The notes below the pieces were generated by a model. It was given only the letters and a program-made list of their open reading frames with translations, did no database searches and had not been told where the DNA came from. From the NCBI GenBank assembly GCA_038064135.1, contig JBBTTS010000027.1, forward strand, positions 1-27,192: a DNA stretch of 27,192 nucleotides, in the 5' to 3' direction. Shown here one piece after another: positions 14,925 to 22,364 of this stretch (positions within the stretch are counted from its first letter, which is position 1; every line of letters starts with the position of its first letter). The translations under genes and the position numbers were made by a program. Source of the stretch: JBBTTS01 sp038064135 (lineage in GTDB: Bacteria > Patescibacteriota > Saccharimonadia > Saccharimonadales > OMJO01).

Positions 14925-16390
14925 GTGGGTATATTGAGCAAAAAAAACCTGATAGTGACCACAGCCATAGTCTTTGCGGCAATTGGCTTATTACTTTTAC
15001 CAAAAACGTTGGCAGCCACTGCGACAATTTACTTTAACCCTTCGAGTGCCTCTGTTCAAAATGATAACAACGTCAACCTTGTTGCTAGGGCGAATGTTTC
15101 TGCTTCTACCACCCTAATTGAAAATTTAGTTGTAACTTACGACGCTTCAAAGCTACAGTTTTTGGCTTTAAGTGATAGTGGAACCGCATATCCAGCAACT
15201 CTATTCAATAACACAACTTCGGGTAGCATTACCCTAGACAGAGGAGCACAAGTTGGGTCTCCGGTGACTGGCGACGGTGTAATCACGACTTTTATATTTA
15301 AAGCTTTAACCGGTAGCGGCAGCACCAATGTTTCCATATCGGGCAAGGCGTTTACCAGCGAAGGATACACAGCTGTCAGTAACAGCAGTGCTAGTATTAC
15401 ATTAACCACACAAGCTACTNNNNNNNNNNACCGCCACCCCCACCGAGCCCATCGCCCTCACCAAGCCCAGCTCCAGCTCCTGCGCCAACACCGCCACCCC
15501 CACCGAGCCCATCACCCTCGCCAAGTCCTACTCCTTCGCCCTCACCAAGCCCAACTCCAACCCCTGCGCCGCAACCTACAGAATCAACACCTGTGGTTGA
15601 AGAAAAAGATGTTCAATATACAAAAGCTAAATTTAGCGTCACAACCCTAAAACCAGTGGTGGTGTATATCGAATACGGCATCAGCAACCTTAGCCTAGTC
15701 ACCAAACAGTCTAATTTAGGTACAAACCACGAGGTTGCACTAGATCCAGCAAACTTAATACCTGGCACAACCTATCAGTATCGGGTGGTTATGATCGACC
15801 AATCTGGTAACCGAACCGATGGAGAAGTTAAGCAAGTAAAGACCAAAGGCTTTAGCCTAAAACTACTCATCACTGACAAAAATGGCAAGCCGCTTAGCAA
15901 GAAAAAAATTGTTATTAAATCGGACCCTATTGAGTCTAAAACCGACAACAAAGGTGTGGCTACATTTGAAGATGTAACACCTGGCGAACATAATATTGAG
16001 TTCGTCGATGGCAAAAAGACATTTGTTCAAGGACTTACCGTCGAAAACAACGTTAAAGAAGAAGGTGATTTACAAATTGCTGAGGTACAAAACGTTTCAG
16101 TGGTTTATGGTGATCTTGAGCTCAAGAACTCTAACGCAACCTTGGTTGTCACCATCGTAGCAGTAGTATTAATAGGAGCAATTTTAGCCGTGATTCTTCG
16201 GAAAAGGGGTGGTGGAGGCGGTGGTTCAAAAATGATGCCTATTGCAGCAGGAACGGTTGCAAATATGCCAATTCCAAATACTGATAACTCTGAAACTAGC
16301 CAAGAAGACGACGGATTGATCCGCAAAGTTTCTGGAGTAAGTAATCCAGCACCCGGCGCTACCTTAGGGCCAAACGGAGATAAATCCTAG
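14925..16390 (+). CDS. Membrane-anchored cohesin-domain surface protein, interrupted by an assembly gap
   Basis: Read across ten Ns (15420-15429). Order: signal or anchor helix (8-31); cohesin-like beta-sandwich of about 135 residues, from ATIYFNPSSASV through VVTYDASKLQFL, a glycine-rich turn with VITTFIFKA, to ASITLTT; Pro/Ser/Thr-rich linker (15431-15580); Fn3-like domain (TTYQYRVVMIDQSGNRTDG); CnaB/carboxypeptidase-regulatory-like domain (KNGKPLSKKKIVIK...DNKGVATFEDVTPGEHNI); a transmembrane helix near 16133-16200; RKRGGGGGG stop-transfer; short cytoplasmic tail. Translation starts at GTG 14925, with TATAAG 11 nt upstream. The two halves are in different frames, which only means that the true gap length is unknown. 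The next gene, 12 bp downstream, encodes a dockerin, so this is its likely membrane receptor. Confidence 0.8.
15420..15429. other. Assembly gap (10 N)
   Basis: Ten Ns at the edge of the Pro-rich repeat, presumably where the assembler failed on repetitive sequence. Confidence 0.99.
15430..15530 (+). repeat. 60-bp-period direct repeat encoding a Pro/Ser linker
   Basis: The stretch from 15430 recurs at 15490 with only a few mismatches over about 40 bases, encoding PPPPPSPSPSPSP. It continues as degenerate PSPT repeats to about 15580. More copies may be hidden in the adjoining gap, so linker length is uncertain and may vary between strains. Confidence 0.8.
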
Positions 16391-16402
16391 AAAAGCAAAG
16401 CT

Positions 16403-18094
16403 ATGATTACTAACTACGACCAAGCCTCATTTTTTAAAAAAGTATTTTACGCTGGATTGGTTTCTGTAACTTTTTTAGTCATTGCAATGCTGTCAAATAT
16501 GAGACAAGTTGATGCAGCATGTGCACCACTAAATGAATCTCTTGGCAAGGTAACGCTTAGTAACATCAGTATTAAACCAGGCCAAGAAGGAAGCTATCAA
16601 GTTTGGGTACGAATGATGGCCCCAGACACTAATGCAAACTCGATATTTTTAGAAATAAACGATATTAATTGTGGATTTGTGGTGGGTGATAAGGCTAAAA
16701 CAGGCACCGATAATGGCTTGGCTGCGAATCAGTGGGGCTGGGTAAACTACCGCAACACAACTCCATCAGCAACGGCAACATACGCAAACATTACTGTCGC
16801 ACTAGGCGCGGGTAACCATACGATTTACGCTGTGGGTCGCGAGTCTGGTGTCAAAGTAGACCGCATCATTTTGACCCAAAGCACTTCTTGCGTACCAGAC
16901 AATATCCGCGATGTAGCTACTGGCCGCGAACCAGGTGATAATTGTGTACCAAGGGACACTAACTCGCCCACCGTCAACATTACCTTTCCAGCGACTTCGC
17001 CCTTTATTACCTCTGGAAATAGTATGGCGGTACAGGTTACGGCAAGCGATGATATTTCGGGGGTAAACCCAAATAGTTTGAAGCTTTGTGTTATGCCACC
17101 CGGAACAACTACTTGCCCAACCACATTAATTTCGCCAGACGCTGGCTCAACTTCTTCGCCATTTAGCTTTACATTAAATACCACTAACTGGGCACCGGGT
17201 GACTACACCATTCGGGCCACCGCATCCGATAATGCTTCGCCCGCTAATTCTGCCAATAGTACCAACAGGATTTTACGAAAGCCCGACACCATCGCACCAA
17301 CAGCTTTGTTAATCGACCCAACGGCTGGTGAAGTAGTACAAGGAACTACTACTTTTACGGCAACGGTAACGGATAATATGGGAGTACAAAAAGTTGAATT
17401 TATTGTAGATGGAAACTTACTTGCTACAGTAAATCAAGCTGCACCACTACCAACTAGTTTTAACGCAACGGCAGCCGTAGCTACAGCCGGGCTAAGTAAC
17501 GGCACACACAGTGCAACGGCCAAAGCTTACGACGCGGCCAATAACTCAATAACTAGCGCGGCAGTTAGCTTTACTGTAAATAATGTCACGCAGGTAAATA
17601 ATCCACCCACTGCAGTAATTACCAACCCCCAGGCTTCGCCAAAACAAACCTTAAAAGACACCCTAACAGTTAGTTGTTTGGCCGGTGACTCGGGTACGAT
17701 CAACAACTCAATCACAAAAGTTGAGTTCTTTATAGACAACACGACTACCATTACAGGTACCGACACTAACGCTAGCGATGGCCACACGCTATCTGTCGAT
17801 ACCAAAACACTAACCAATGGTGACCACACTTTTTACTGTAAATCGTTCGACAACACCTCGCCTACTCCGCTTTCTACGTTGAGTGTCGGCGTGGTAGCAA
17901 ATATTAACAACGTCGTATTCTTTGCCGAAGACATTAACCAGGATGGCTGCGTAAATGCACCAGACTACGATGAGCTTTCGCGCAAATGGCGTCAATCAGT
18001 TAACGTAGGCCGTGCCGACATAAACAGAGACGGTACAGTTAATGCCCCAGATTACGACGCTCTTTCACGCAAATGGCGTCAGTGTTCCAGCTAG
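16403..18094 (+). CDS. Secreted multidomain protein with CBM-like, Ig-like and C-terminal type I dockerin domains
   Basis: 563 residues. Signal peptide at about 14-38 (LVSVTFLVIAMLSN...VDA). Residues 40-165 form a CBM-like beta-sandwich (LGKVTLSNISIKPGQEGSYQ, then NITVALGAGNHTIYAVGRESGVKVDRIIL). Two or three Ig-like (Big-type) domains follow, the second and third with VEFIVDGNLLATV and VEFFIDNTTTITG. The dockerin has two calcium-binding repeats, DINQDGCVNAPDYDELSRKW (510-529) and DINRDGTVNAPDYDALSRKW (539-558), with D1/N3/D5/D12 in both loops. No catalytic domain is visible, so it looks like an adhesin or scaffold. It shares an operon with the cohesin protein. Its stop codon lies inside the hrcA CIRCE element. 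Confidence 0.87.
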   Translation: MITNYDQASFFKKVFYAGLVSVTFLVIAMLSNMRQVDAACAPLNESLGKVTLSNISIKPGQEGSYQVWVRMMAPDTNANSIFLEINDINCGFVVGDKAKTGTDNGLAANQWGWVNYRNTTPSATATYANITVALGAGNHTIYAVGRESGVKVDRIILTQSTSCVPDNIRDVATGREPGDNCVPRDTNSPTVNITFPATSPFITSGNSMAVQVTASDDISGVNPNSLKLCVMPPGTTTCPTTLISPDAGSTSSPFSFTLNTTNWAPGDYTIRATASDNASPANSANSTNRILRKPDTIAPTALLIDPTAGEVVQGTTTFTATVTDNMGVQKVEFIVDGNLLATVNQAAPLPTSFNATAAVATAGLSNGTHSATAKAYDAANNSITSAAVSFTVNNVTQVNNPPTAVITNPQASPKQTLKDTLTVSCLAGDSGTINNSITKVEFFIDNTTTITGTDTNASDGHTLSVDTKTLTNGDHTFYCKSFDNTSPTPLSTLSVGVVANINNVVFFAEDINQDGCVNAPDYDELSRKWRQSVNVGRADINRDGTVNAPDYDALSRKWRQCSS

Positions 18095-18117
18095 CACTCT
18101 TGTGACGTAAGTGCCAA
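18091..18117 (+). promoter_or_regulatory. CIRCE operator of hrcA-grpE
   Basis: CTAGCACTC, 9-nt spacer, AAGTGCCAA: an imperfect match to TTAGCACTC-N9-GAGTGCTAA. The spacer carries the -35 TTGTGA (18100-18105). It overlaps the stop codon of the dockerin gene. Confidence 0.9.
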
Positions 18118-18128
18118 AGTGCTATAAT
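18100..18128 (+). promoter_or_regulatory. Promoter of hrcA-grpE
   Basis: -35 TTGTGA (18100-18105), 17-nt spacer, TGcTATAAT (hexamer 18123-18128), 9 nt before the hrcA ATG. HrcA bound at the CIRCE would cover the -35. Confidence 0.8.
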
Positions 18129-18137
18129 TCGAGTGAT

Positions 18138-18842
18138 ATGACAGATCGTCAAAAGCGTATTCTACAAGCCGTGGTAGAGCAATATGCCGAGGTAGCAAGC
18201 CCAGTGGGGTCTAGTTTGCTAGCCAAAGTTTTTAGTGTGTCATCGGCAACTATTCGGGCCGAAATGGCCGAATTGGAACGACATGGATTCATTACTCAGC
18301 CACACACTAGCGCCGGCCGGATTCCAACTGACAAAGGTTACCGTTATTACGTAAATCAAGTTAATGAGGATGACCAAGCGTTGCCAGAAAGAGGTGCTTC
18401 AAGGGCACTGGCAGCTCGCGTTGAAGGTGGTGGCTTACCCGAGCGAACAATTCGAAATACGGTTGATACTTTGGTGGAACTAACTCACAATTTAGGCTTG
18501 GCCACACTCGGCGATCAACTATATATGAGCGGACTTTCTAATTTATTTGGCCAACCAGAATTTATGCAAACCGGGCAAGTACAGCAAGTTGCGGGACTAT
18601 TAGATAACCTAGAACCATGGCTTCGTGAAGCAGCACCAAATGAACCGCTTAGTGTGTACATCGGTGCCGAGAATCCAATTGGCCGTAGCGCCGGCTGTAG
18701 TTTAATTATCAGTCGGTTTCGTAGCCCCTACAGCGACCGGAGTTATATTGGTGTGCTTGGCCCTACCAGGCAAAGTTACCGCGATGTCATGAGCCTAGTG
18801 CGACGTGCTGGTGAAACGCTAGAAAGCGCACTTTATGAGTAA
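18138..18842 (+). CDS. hrcA: Heat-inducible transcription repressor HrcA (short form)
   Basis: The start is placed at ATG 18138, 9 nt after the -10; an in-frame ATG at 18111 lies upstream of the -10 and cannot be used. 234 residues against about 340 in typical HrcA. The N-terminal winged helix is well conserved (RQKRILQAVVEQYAE, SSATIRAEMAELERHGFITQPHTSAGRIPTDKGYRYYV). The central dimerisation region is much shortened, while the C-terminal GAF-like part is present (ENPIGRSAGCSLI...SYIGVLGPTRQSY). It represses its own operon and other CIRCE genes, and needs chaperone help for activity in well-studied bacteria. It overlaps grpE by 8 nt. Confidence 0.95.
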   Translation: MTDRQKRILQAVVEQYAEVASPVGSSLLAKVFSVSSATIRAEMAELERHGFITQPHTSAGRIPTDKGYRYYVNQVNEDDQALPERGASRALAARVEGGGLPERTIRNTVDTLVELTHNLGLATLGDQLYMSGLSNLFGQPEFMQTGQVQQVAGLLDNLEPWLREAAPNEPLSVYIGAENPIGRSAGCSLIISRFRSPYSDRSYIGVLGPTRQSYRDVMSLVRRAGETLESALYE

Positions 18843-19290
18843 AGCAAAAAAACCAACAATTGAAGAACTTTTACAGCAAATCGGTGAATTAACCGAAGCC
18901 TTGCAGCGTGAACGTGCCGATGCAATTAATATTCGTCGCCAGCACGCCGAGCAATCGGCCGGATTAAGATATCTTATCAAAGCCGATGTTATTGAACAGC
19001 TGTTACCAGCAATCGATCATTTGGAATTATCTTTAAAGCATGTACCTAGTGATATCAAAAATCACCAGTATGTAAAAGGCGTACAATCTGTAGTTAAGCA
19101 GTTCGAAAAAATATTTACCGATATTGGGATTGAAAAAGTAAAAACTATAGGCGAAGTTTTTGACCCCAAGGTTCATGAAGCAATTACAGCAGAAGATGGT
19201 GCTGAAGATATTATTGAAGAAATTCAAGCCGGATATAAACTCGGAAATTATGTGATCCGACCAGCAAAAGTCCACCTAGCAAAAAAATAA
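18835..19290 (+). CDS. grpE: Nucleotide exchange factor GrpE
   Basis: 151 residues. N-terminal coiled coil (EELLQQIGELTEALQRERADAINIRRQ) followed by the family head domain: IEQLLPAIDHLELSL, KGVQSVVKQFEKIFTDIGIEKV, GEVFDPKVHEAI, and the C-terminal GYKLGNYVIRPAKVHLAK. It promotes ADP release from DnaK. The start codon lies inside the hrcA stop region (8-nt overlap), giving translational coupling, so GrpE is controlled by the hrcA CIRCE. Confidence 0.97.
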   Translation: MSKAKKPTIEELLQQIGELTEALQRERADAINIRRQHAEQSAGLRYLIKADVIEQLLPAIDHLELSLKHVPSDIKNHQYVKGVQSVVKQFEKIFTDIGIEKVKTIGEVFDPKVHEAITAEDGAEDIIEEIQAGYKLGNYVIRPAKVHLAKK

Positions 19291-19291
19291 A

Positions 19292-19615
19292 ATGAGTGCC
19301 GAAATTTATAGTTTTGAGACTCGCCGTTCGCTAGGCATTGATCCTGTGGGCTGGCTAGGTAAGCTTGTTAGCCGTGCAGAAAGAACTAAAATTTTGTTTC
19401 AAGAGGCTCGCACATTAATGGCAATAAATTCTAAAGTTTATTCCCCAAATGTGTTTGTAGATAAAGGCGACAGGTTACTTACAGAGGCAGCTAAAGATGG
19501 TTTAACAGATTTGGAAATCGAGCAAGCCTATTTCCAGGCTTGCCAAGATCTTGCCAATTTAGGTTTAAGCGAAACTTTACAGCCTTTGCAAAATGACTTT
19601 GATTTTAGCTTTTAG
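19292..19615 (+). CDS. Hypothetical protein, 107 residues, in the hrcA-grpE operon
   Basis: The ATG follows one base after the grpE stop, without a Shine-Dalgarno, so translation is probably coupled. Predicted mainly alpha-helical and soluble (WLGKLVSRAERTKILFQEARTLMAINSK, LTEAAKDGLTDLEIEQAYFQACQDL). It ends in the aromatic tail NDFDFSF. No family recognised. Its position implies heat-shock co-expression; a chaperone-related role is only inference. Confidence 0.7.
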   Translation: MSAEIYSFETRRSLGIDPVGWLGKLVSRAERTKILFQEARTLMAINSKVYSPNVFVDKGDRLLTEAAKDGLTDLEIEQAYFQACQDLANLGLSETLQPLQNDFDFSF

Positions 19616-19651
19616 ATTTATTACAATCAATCCATTCATCTGGAGGTTTCT

Positions 19652-20484
19652 ATGACAGATGTAACTACAGGTGAGGAACACTTAGCCATTGCCTGCGAAT
19701 TATTAAATAACAGACCTTACCGGCCAACGTAAATACCAGAAATTCAATTTCGGAAATCGAAGCAAACACAGTCTCAGGGCCAAGCGGTTTTGGCAAGGGC
19801 ACTTTAATTGCCAGATTATTAGAGCTTGAAGACCCCGAAAATCCTGGCCAGATGCTCTATAACAATGTTCGTGGATTTACCACGCGTCCGAAGCGAGAGG
19901 GAGACGACTATTATTATTTGACTTCAAGTGCCGATAAAGCAGCGTTGAGGGTAGATTTAAATGAGGGTAATTTAGTTCAGGCCACTGCCATATTTGGCAA
20001 CATTTACGGCACCTATCCATCCGATTATCCAGAATCTGGACACGTTTTATTCGATAGCACACCTGAGGAATCTGTTCGAATCGAGAGATTGGGCTTTTGG
20101 GCCATAAAAAGATTGTTTATTGTCCCAGAAAGTTTTTCGGGGTGGCTAAATCGGTGGAAAGGTCGCGAAGGAAAATTTCCACCAGATTTTAATGACCGAT
20201 TCATTGGAGCGTACCAAATGTTAATGTTTGCGTTAAATCACGGGGGATTTAATTGGTTGATTAATAGTCAGATAGATCAAACGGTCAAGGCTGCCCGAGA
20301 TATTTTCGAAGGCGTGCCATCGGCACACGACTTAAATATGGCTGAAAATCGTGCATATAAATTTGCTCGCGAAATTGATCAAAATACTGGAGCAGCAAAT
20401 CCGATACCAATTACAGATGAATACGACGGATTGACAAAAAATGATAAAAAGTTACTATTAATGTTTAGTTATGAAAAAGATTAA
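19652..20484 (+). pseudogene. Guanylate-kinase-like P-loop protein with a frameshift near its N-terminus
   Basis: The gene begins at ATG 19652 behind GGAGG, but this frame stops at TAA 19730-19732 (MTDVTTGEEHLAIACELLNN...). The frame carrying the kinase motifs is open from 19711 and has no standard start before its P-loop VSGPSGFGKGT (about 19771-19803). The two frames overlap at 19711-19729 and join by a -1 shift (one missing base). Kinase features: GFTTRPKREGDDYYYL (GMP-binding), FGNIYGTY, FIVPESFSGWLNRWKGRE. About 277 residues once joined, longer than Gmk. Causes: sequencing deletion, true inactivation, or programmed frameshift. The 3' part alone (ATG 19852, 210 residues) would lack the P-loop. 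Confidence 0.72.
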
Positions 20485-20512
20485 GTTGAACCAGCTTAAG
20501 GAGATTCGCGGG

Positions 20513-21235
20513 ATGAAAAAAGTAGGGCAATTTGTAAACAAGAAATTACTTATTATCGTTTTGTCATTTATAACCATTATTTCCTTTACGTCGGCTGCAG
20601 TATATGCGATTACAACCAAAAACGCTCATAACCGTGGAGTAATTGCACTAGTTGGTGATTCGAATATGACATTTGCTTCAGCAAAAATTGTCTGGGAGTT
20701 TAACTGGCTTCAGCACACATTTAATGGTTATACACCGCTTTTTATGACATATGTAGGATCGGGAATCCGAACGCCAGACTGTATAAACAACCCATGTAGT
20801 ACAAATAATTTTTGGCAAATAAAATTTTCTGAAACTTGGGCCAAGGTCAAACCAGACTTAGTTGTAGTTAACTTGGGTATAAATGATGCAAAATATATCG
20901 GTACATCATCTACAATTGGCTATTCATATTATGGTCAAAAAATCGATTGGCTAATGCAAAAAATGCCGATTGGGAAAAAGGTAATTTGGACTAATTTACC
21001 TTGTAATTTAGAGCCCCCTGAATATTTAAATGGATGCCTATATATTAATAATTCACTAAATCAGGCAAAAAATCGATGGCCTAATTTAATAATTTTAGAC
21101 TGGGCAAGTATTGCAAATGAACACCCAGAATATATGACTTCGAATAATATTCATTACTCAACGTACGGGCAAGCAGCATACGCGAAATTGGTAGTTGATA
21201 AGTTAGATACTTTATTACCAGTTCCAAATAATTAA
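20513..21235 (+). CDS. Membrane-anchored SGNH/GDSL-type hydrolase or O-acyltransferase/esterase
   Basis: 240 residues from ATG 20513, chosen because AAGGAG lies 9 nt upstream; an in-frame ATG at 20471 would overlap the preceding gene by 14 nt. Anchor helix at 10-31. SGNH blocks: ALVGDSNM gives S50 (block I), VVNLGINDAKY gives the GxND of block III, and NNIHYSTYGQAAYA gives the block V histidine. Block II glycine is probably in YVGSGIRTPDC. Four cysteines may form disulfides. It would act outside the membrane as an esterase or acetyl-transfer enzyme on glycans or lipids; the substrate is unknown. It is convergent with the SOD gene, leaving a 9-bp gap. Confidence 0.83.
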   Translation: MKKVGQFVNKKLLIIVLSFITIISFTSAAVYAITTKNAHNRGVIALVGDSNMTFASAKIVWEFNWLQHTFNGYTPLFMTYVGSGIRTPDCINNPCSTNNFWQIKFSETWAKVKPDLVVVNLGINDAKYIGTSSTIGYSYYGQKIDWLMQKMPIGKKVIWTNLPCNLEPPEYLNGCLYINNSLNQAKNRWPNLIILDWASIANEHPEYMTSNNIHYSTYGQAAYAKLVVDKLDTLLPVPNN

Positions 21236-21244
21236 TGTTTAAAA

Positions 21245-21868
21245 TTATACGGCGAGCATCAAAGGTTCCGTACTATTTTTTAGCAACTGCTTTTCTGCAA
21301 ACTCCCAATTGATAAGTTTGTAAAACGCCGTTATGTAGTCAGCCCGCATGTTTTGGTAGTCGAGGTAGTATGCGTGCTCCCAAACGTCTAGTGCCAATAG
21401 CGGCATATCGTCGTCGCGTATGGGGCTGAAGGCATCATGCATGCCTTTGATTTCCAGTTTTCCTTGCTTGTTTTTGAGTAGCCAAGCCCAGCCGCTACCA
21501 AAATGTTTTAGGGCTGTTTCTGTAAAAAGTTCACGGAACTTATCATAGCTGCCAAATGATTCATCAATGGCGGCAGCAATGTGTGAGGTTGGTTGCGTGT
21601 CGTCATTGCTACTATTCGGCTGCATACCATACCAGTAGAAGGTGTGATTATAAGCTTGAGCAGCGTTGTTGAATAGCCCGTTTTCGCTTTCGCGTACTAT
21701 ATCTTCGATAGGTTTGTTTATGTCATCCGTGCCAGCCAAAAACTCATTCAGTTTTGTTACGTAGGCCGCATGGTGCTTACCGTAGTGGTACTCGAGCGTT
21801 TTCTGCGAAATATGTGGCGCCAGCCCATCCAGCGCATAAGGTAATTTGGGCAAAATAAACTGTTTCAT
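21245..21868 (-). CDS. sodB: Superoxide dismutase, iron type
   Basis: 207 residues. Metal ligands H28 (EYHYGKHH), H75 (YNHTFYW), D161 and H165 (DVWEHAYYLDY). Q71 in FNNAAQAYNHTF is the position and residue typical of Fe-SOD, and no Gln appears at the Mn-SOD position before DDDMPLL. GSGWAWLL is intact. It converts superoxide to hydrogen peroxide and oxygen in the cytosol; Bcp, also encoded here, can remove the peroxide. TGaTATAAT sits 6 nt before the ATG, and a 36-bp perfect palindrome begins 37 nt upstream of the start. Confidence 0.96.
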   Translation of the reverse strand: MKQFILPKLPYALDGLAPHISQKTLEYHYGKHHAAYVTKLNEFLAGTDDINKPIEDIVRESENGLFNNAAQAYNHTFYWYGMQPNSSNDDTQPTSHIAAAIDESFGSYDKFRELFTETALKHFGSGWAWLLKNKQGKLEIKGMHDAFSPIRDDDMPLLALDVWEHAYYLDYQNMRADYITAFYKLINWEFAEKQLLKNSTEPLMLAV

Positions 21869-21874
21869 TATCTC

Positions 21875-21883
21875 ATTATATCA
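21875..21883 (-). promoter_or_regulatory. Extended -10 of sodB
   Basis: TGaTATAAT on the minus strand (21883-21875), 6 nt before the ATG. Confidence 0.65.
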
Positions 21884-21904
21884 ACAACTCGACTCATCGC
21901 CTCG

Positions 21905-21940
21905 TACAACTATAATAACCTATAGGTTATTATAGTTGTA
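21905..21940. repeat. 36-bp perfect palindrome between sodB and the 21996 gene
   Basis: Two 18-bp arms (21905-21922 and 21923-21940) are exact reverse complements with no loop; the symmetry stops at 21904/21941. Each arm carries a TATAAT (21911-21916 on plus, 21934-21929 on minus), so it could be a divergent promoter, an operator, or both. It is too AT-rich for a typical terminator. Confidence 0.9.
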
Positions 21941-21995
21941 TATTCCAATAAAATCACTTTTGTTTAATTTTTGGAGTTTGTTTAAACTATTTATT

Positions 21996-22259
21996 ATGGA
22001 AAGAGTTGATTTACATTCAGCCGAACCTCTAAAAGTGATCACTACTGGCCAGATTGCTGAGGTTGGGCGGATGGTTTTGGACGGCATTACACCCAGCGCT
22101 GGAAGCGATTCGCGGCTGTTTAATCCTTACGATCAATTAAGACAAGCTTTGGCTGACGGTGGAACTGTTCAGATATCTATAAACGGGACTGACTACACTC
22201 TTACATCAACCGAACAGCCGTCAACTCGGTCGTTTGTTGGTAGCGCCCACAGAGACTAA
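21996..22259 (+). CDS. Hypothetical protein, 87 residues
   Basis: The start is placed at ATG 21996 (MERVDLHSAEPLKV). The longer in-frame ATG at 21936 lies inside the palindrome and would add a hydrophobic stretch of non-coding character. Two parts: a helical N-terminal half (TTGQIAEVGRMVLDGI) and a strand-rich end (GGTVQISINGTDYTLTST). No family recognised. The promoter may be the palindrome's plus-strand TATAAT or TAAACT at 21983-21988. It ends 13 bp before the dnaK CIRCE. Confidence 0.6.
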   Translation: MERVDLHSAEPLKVITTGQIAEVGRMVLDGITPSAGSDSRLFNPYDQLRQALADGGTVQISINGTDYTLTSTEQPSTRSFVGSAHRD

Positions 22260-22272
22260 GTAATAAATTAAA

Positions 22273-22299
22273 TTAGCACTCTTGACACGTGAGTGCCAA
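22273..22299 (+). promoter_or_regulatory. CIRCE operator 1 of dnaK
   Basis: TTAGCACTC, 9-nt spacer, GAGTGCCAA: one mismatch to consensus. The spacer begins with the -35 TTGACA (22282-22287). The -10 is TATGAT (22306-22311, 18-nt spacing) or the extended TGaTATAAT (hexamer 22311-22316). Confidence 0.95.
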
Positions 22300-22320
22300 T
22301 ATTTGTATGATATAATAGTT

Positions 22321-22347
22321 TTAGCACTCTAGCTAATATATTGCTAA
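22321..22347 (+). promoter_or_regulatory. Degenerate second CIRCE in the dnaK leader
   Basis: A perfect left arm TTAGCACTC (22321-22329), 9-nt spacer, right arm TATTGCTAA (7 of 9 matches). It covers the likely transcription start and leader, 48 bp downstream of the first CIRCE. Confidence 0.7.
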
Positions 22348-22364
22348 ATGAACAGGAGAAAACA

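Noticed and set aside
15593..16390. Separate gene starting at GTG 15593
   Set aside because: The frame continues upstream through the Pro-rich linker to the gap, so this is the C-terminal half of the cohesin protein.
18111..18137. Upstream in-frame ATG for hrcA
   Set aside because: It lies between the CIRCE and the -10 box, so it cannot be in the mRNA from that promoter, and the protein family begins at 18138.
22341..22364. TTG start extending DnaK by eight residues
   Set aside because: It falls in the second CIRCE; ATG 22365 has a good AGGAG and matches the universal DnaK N-terminus.
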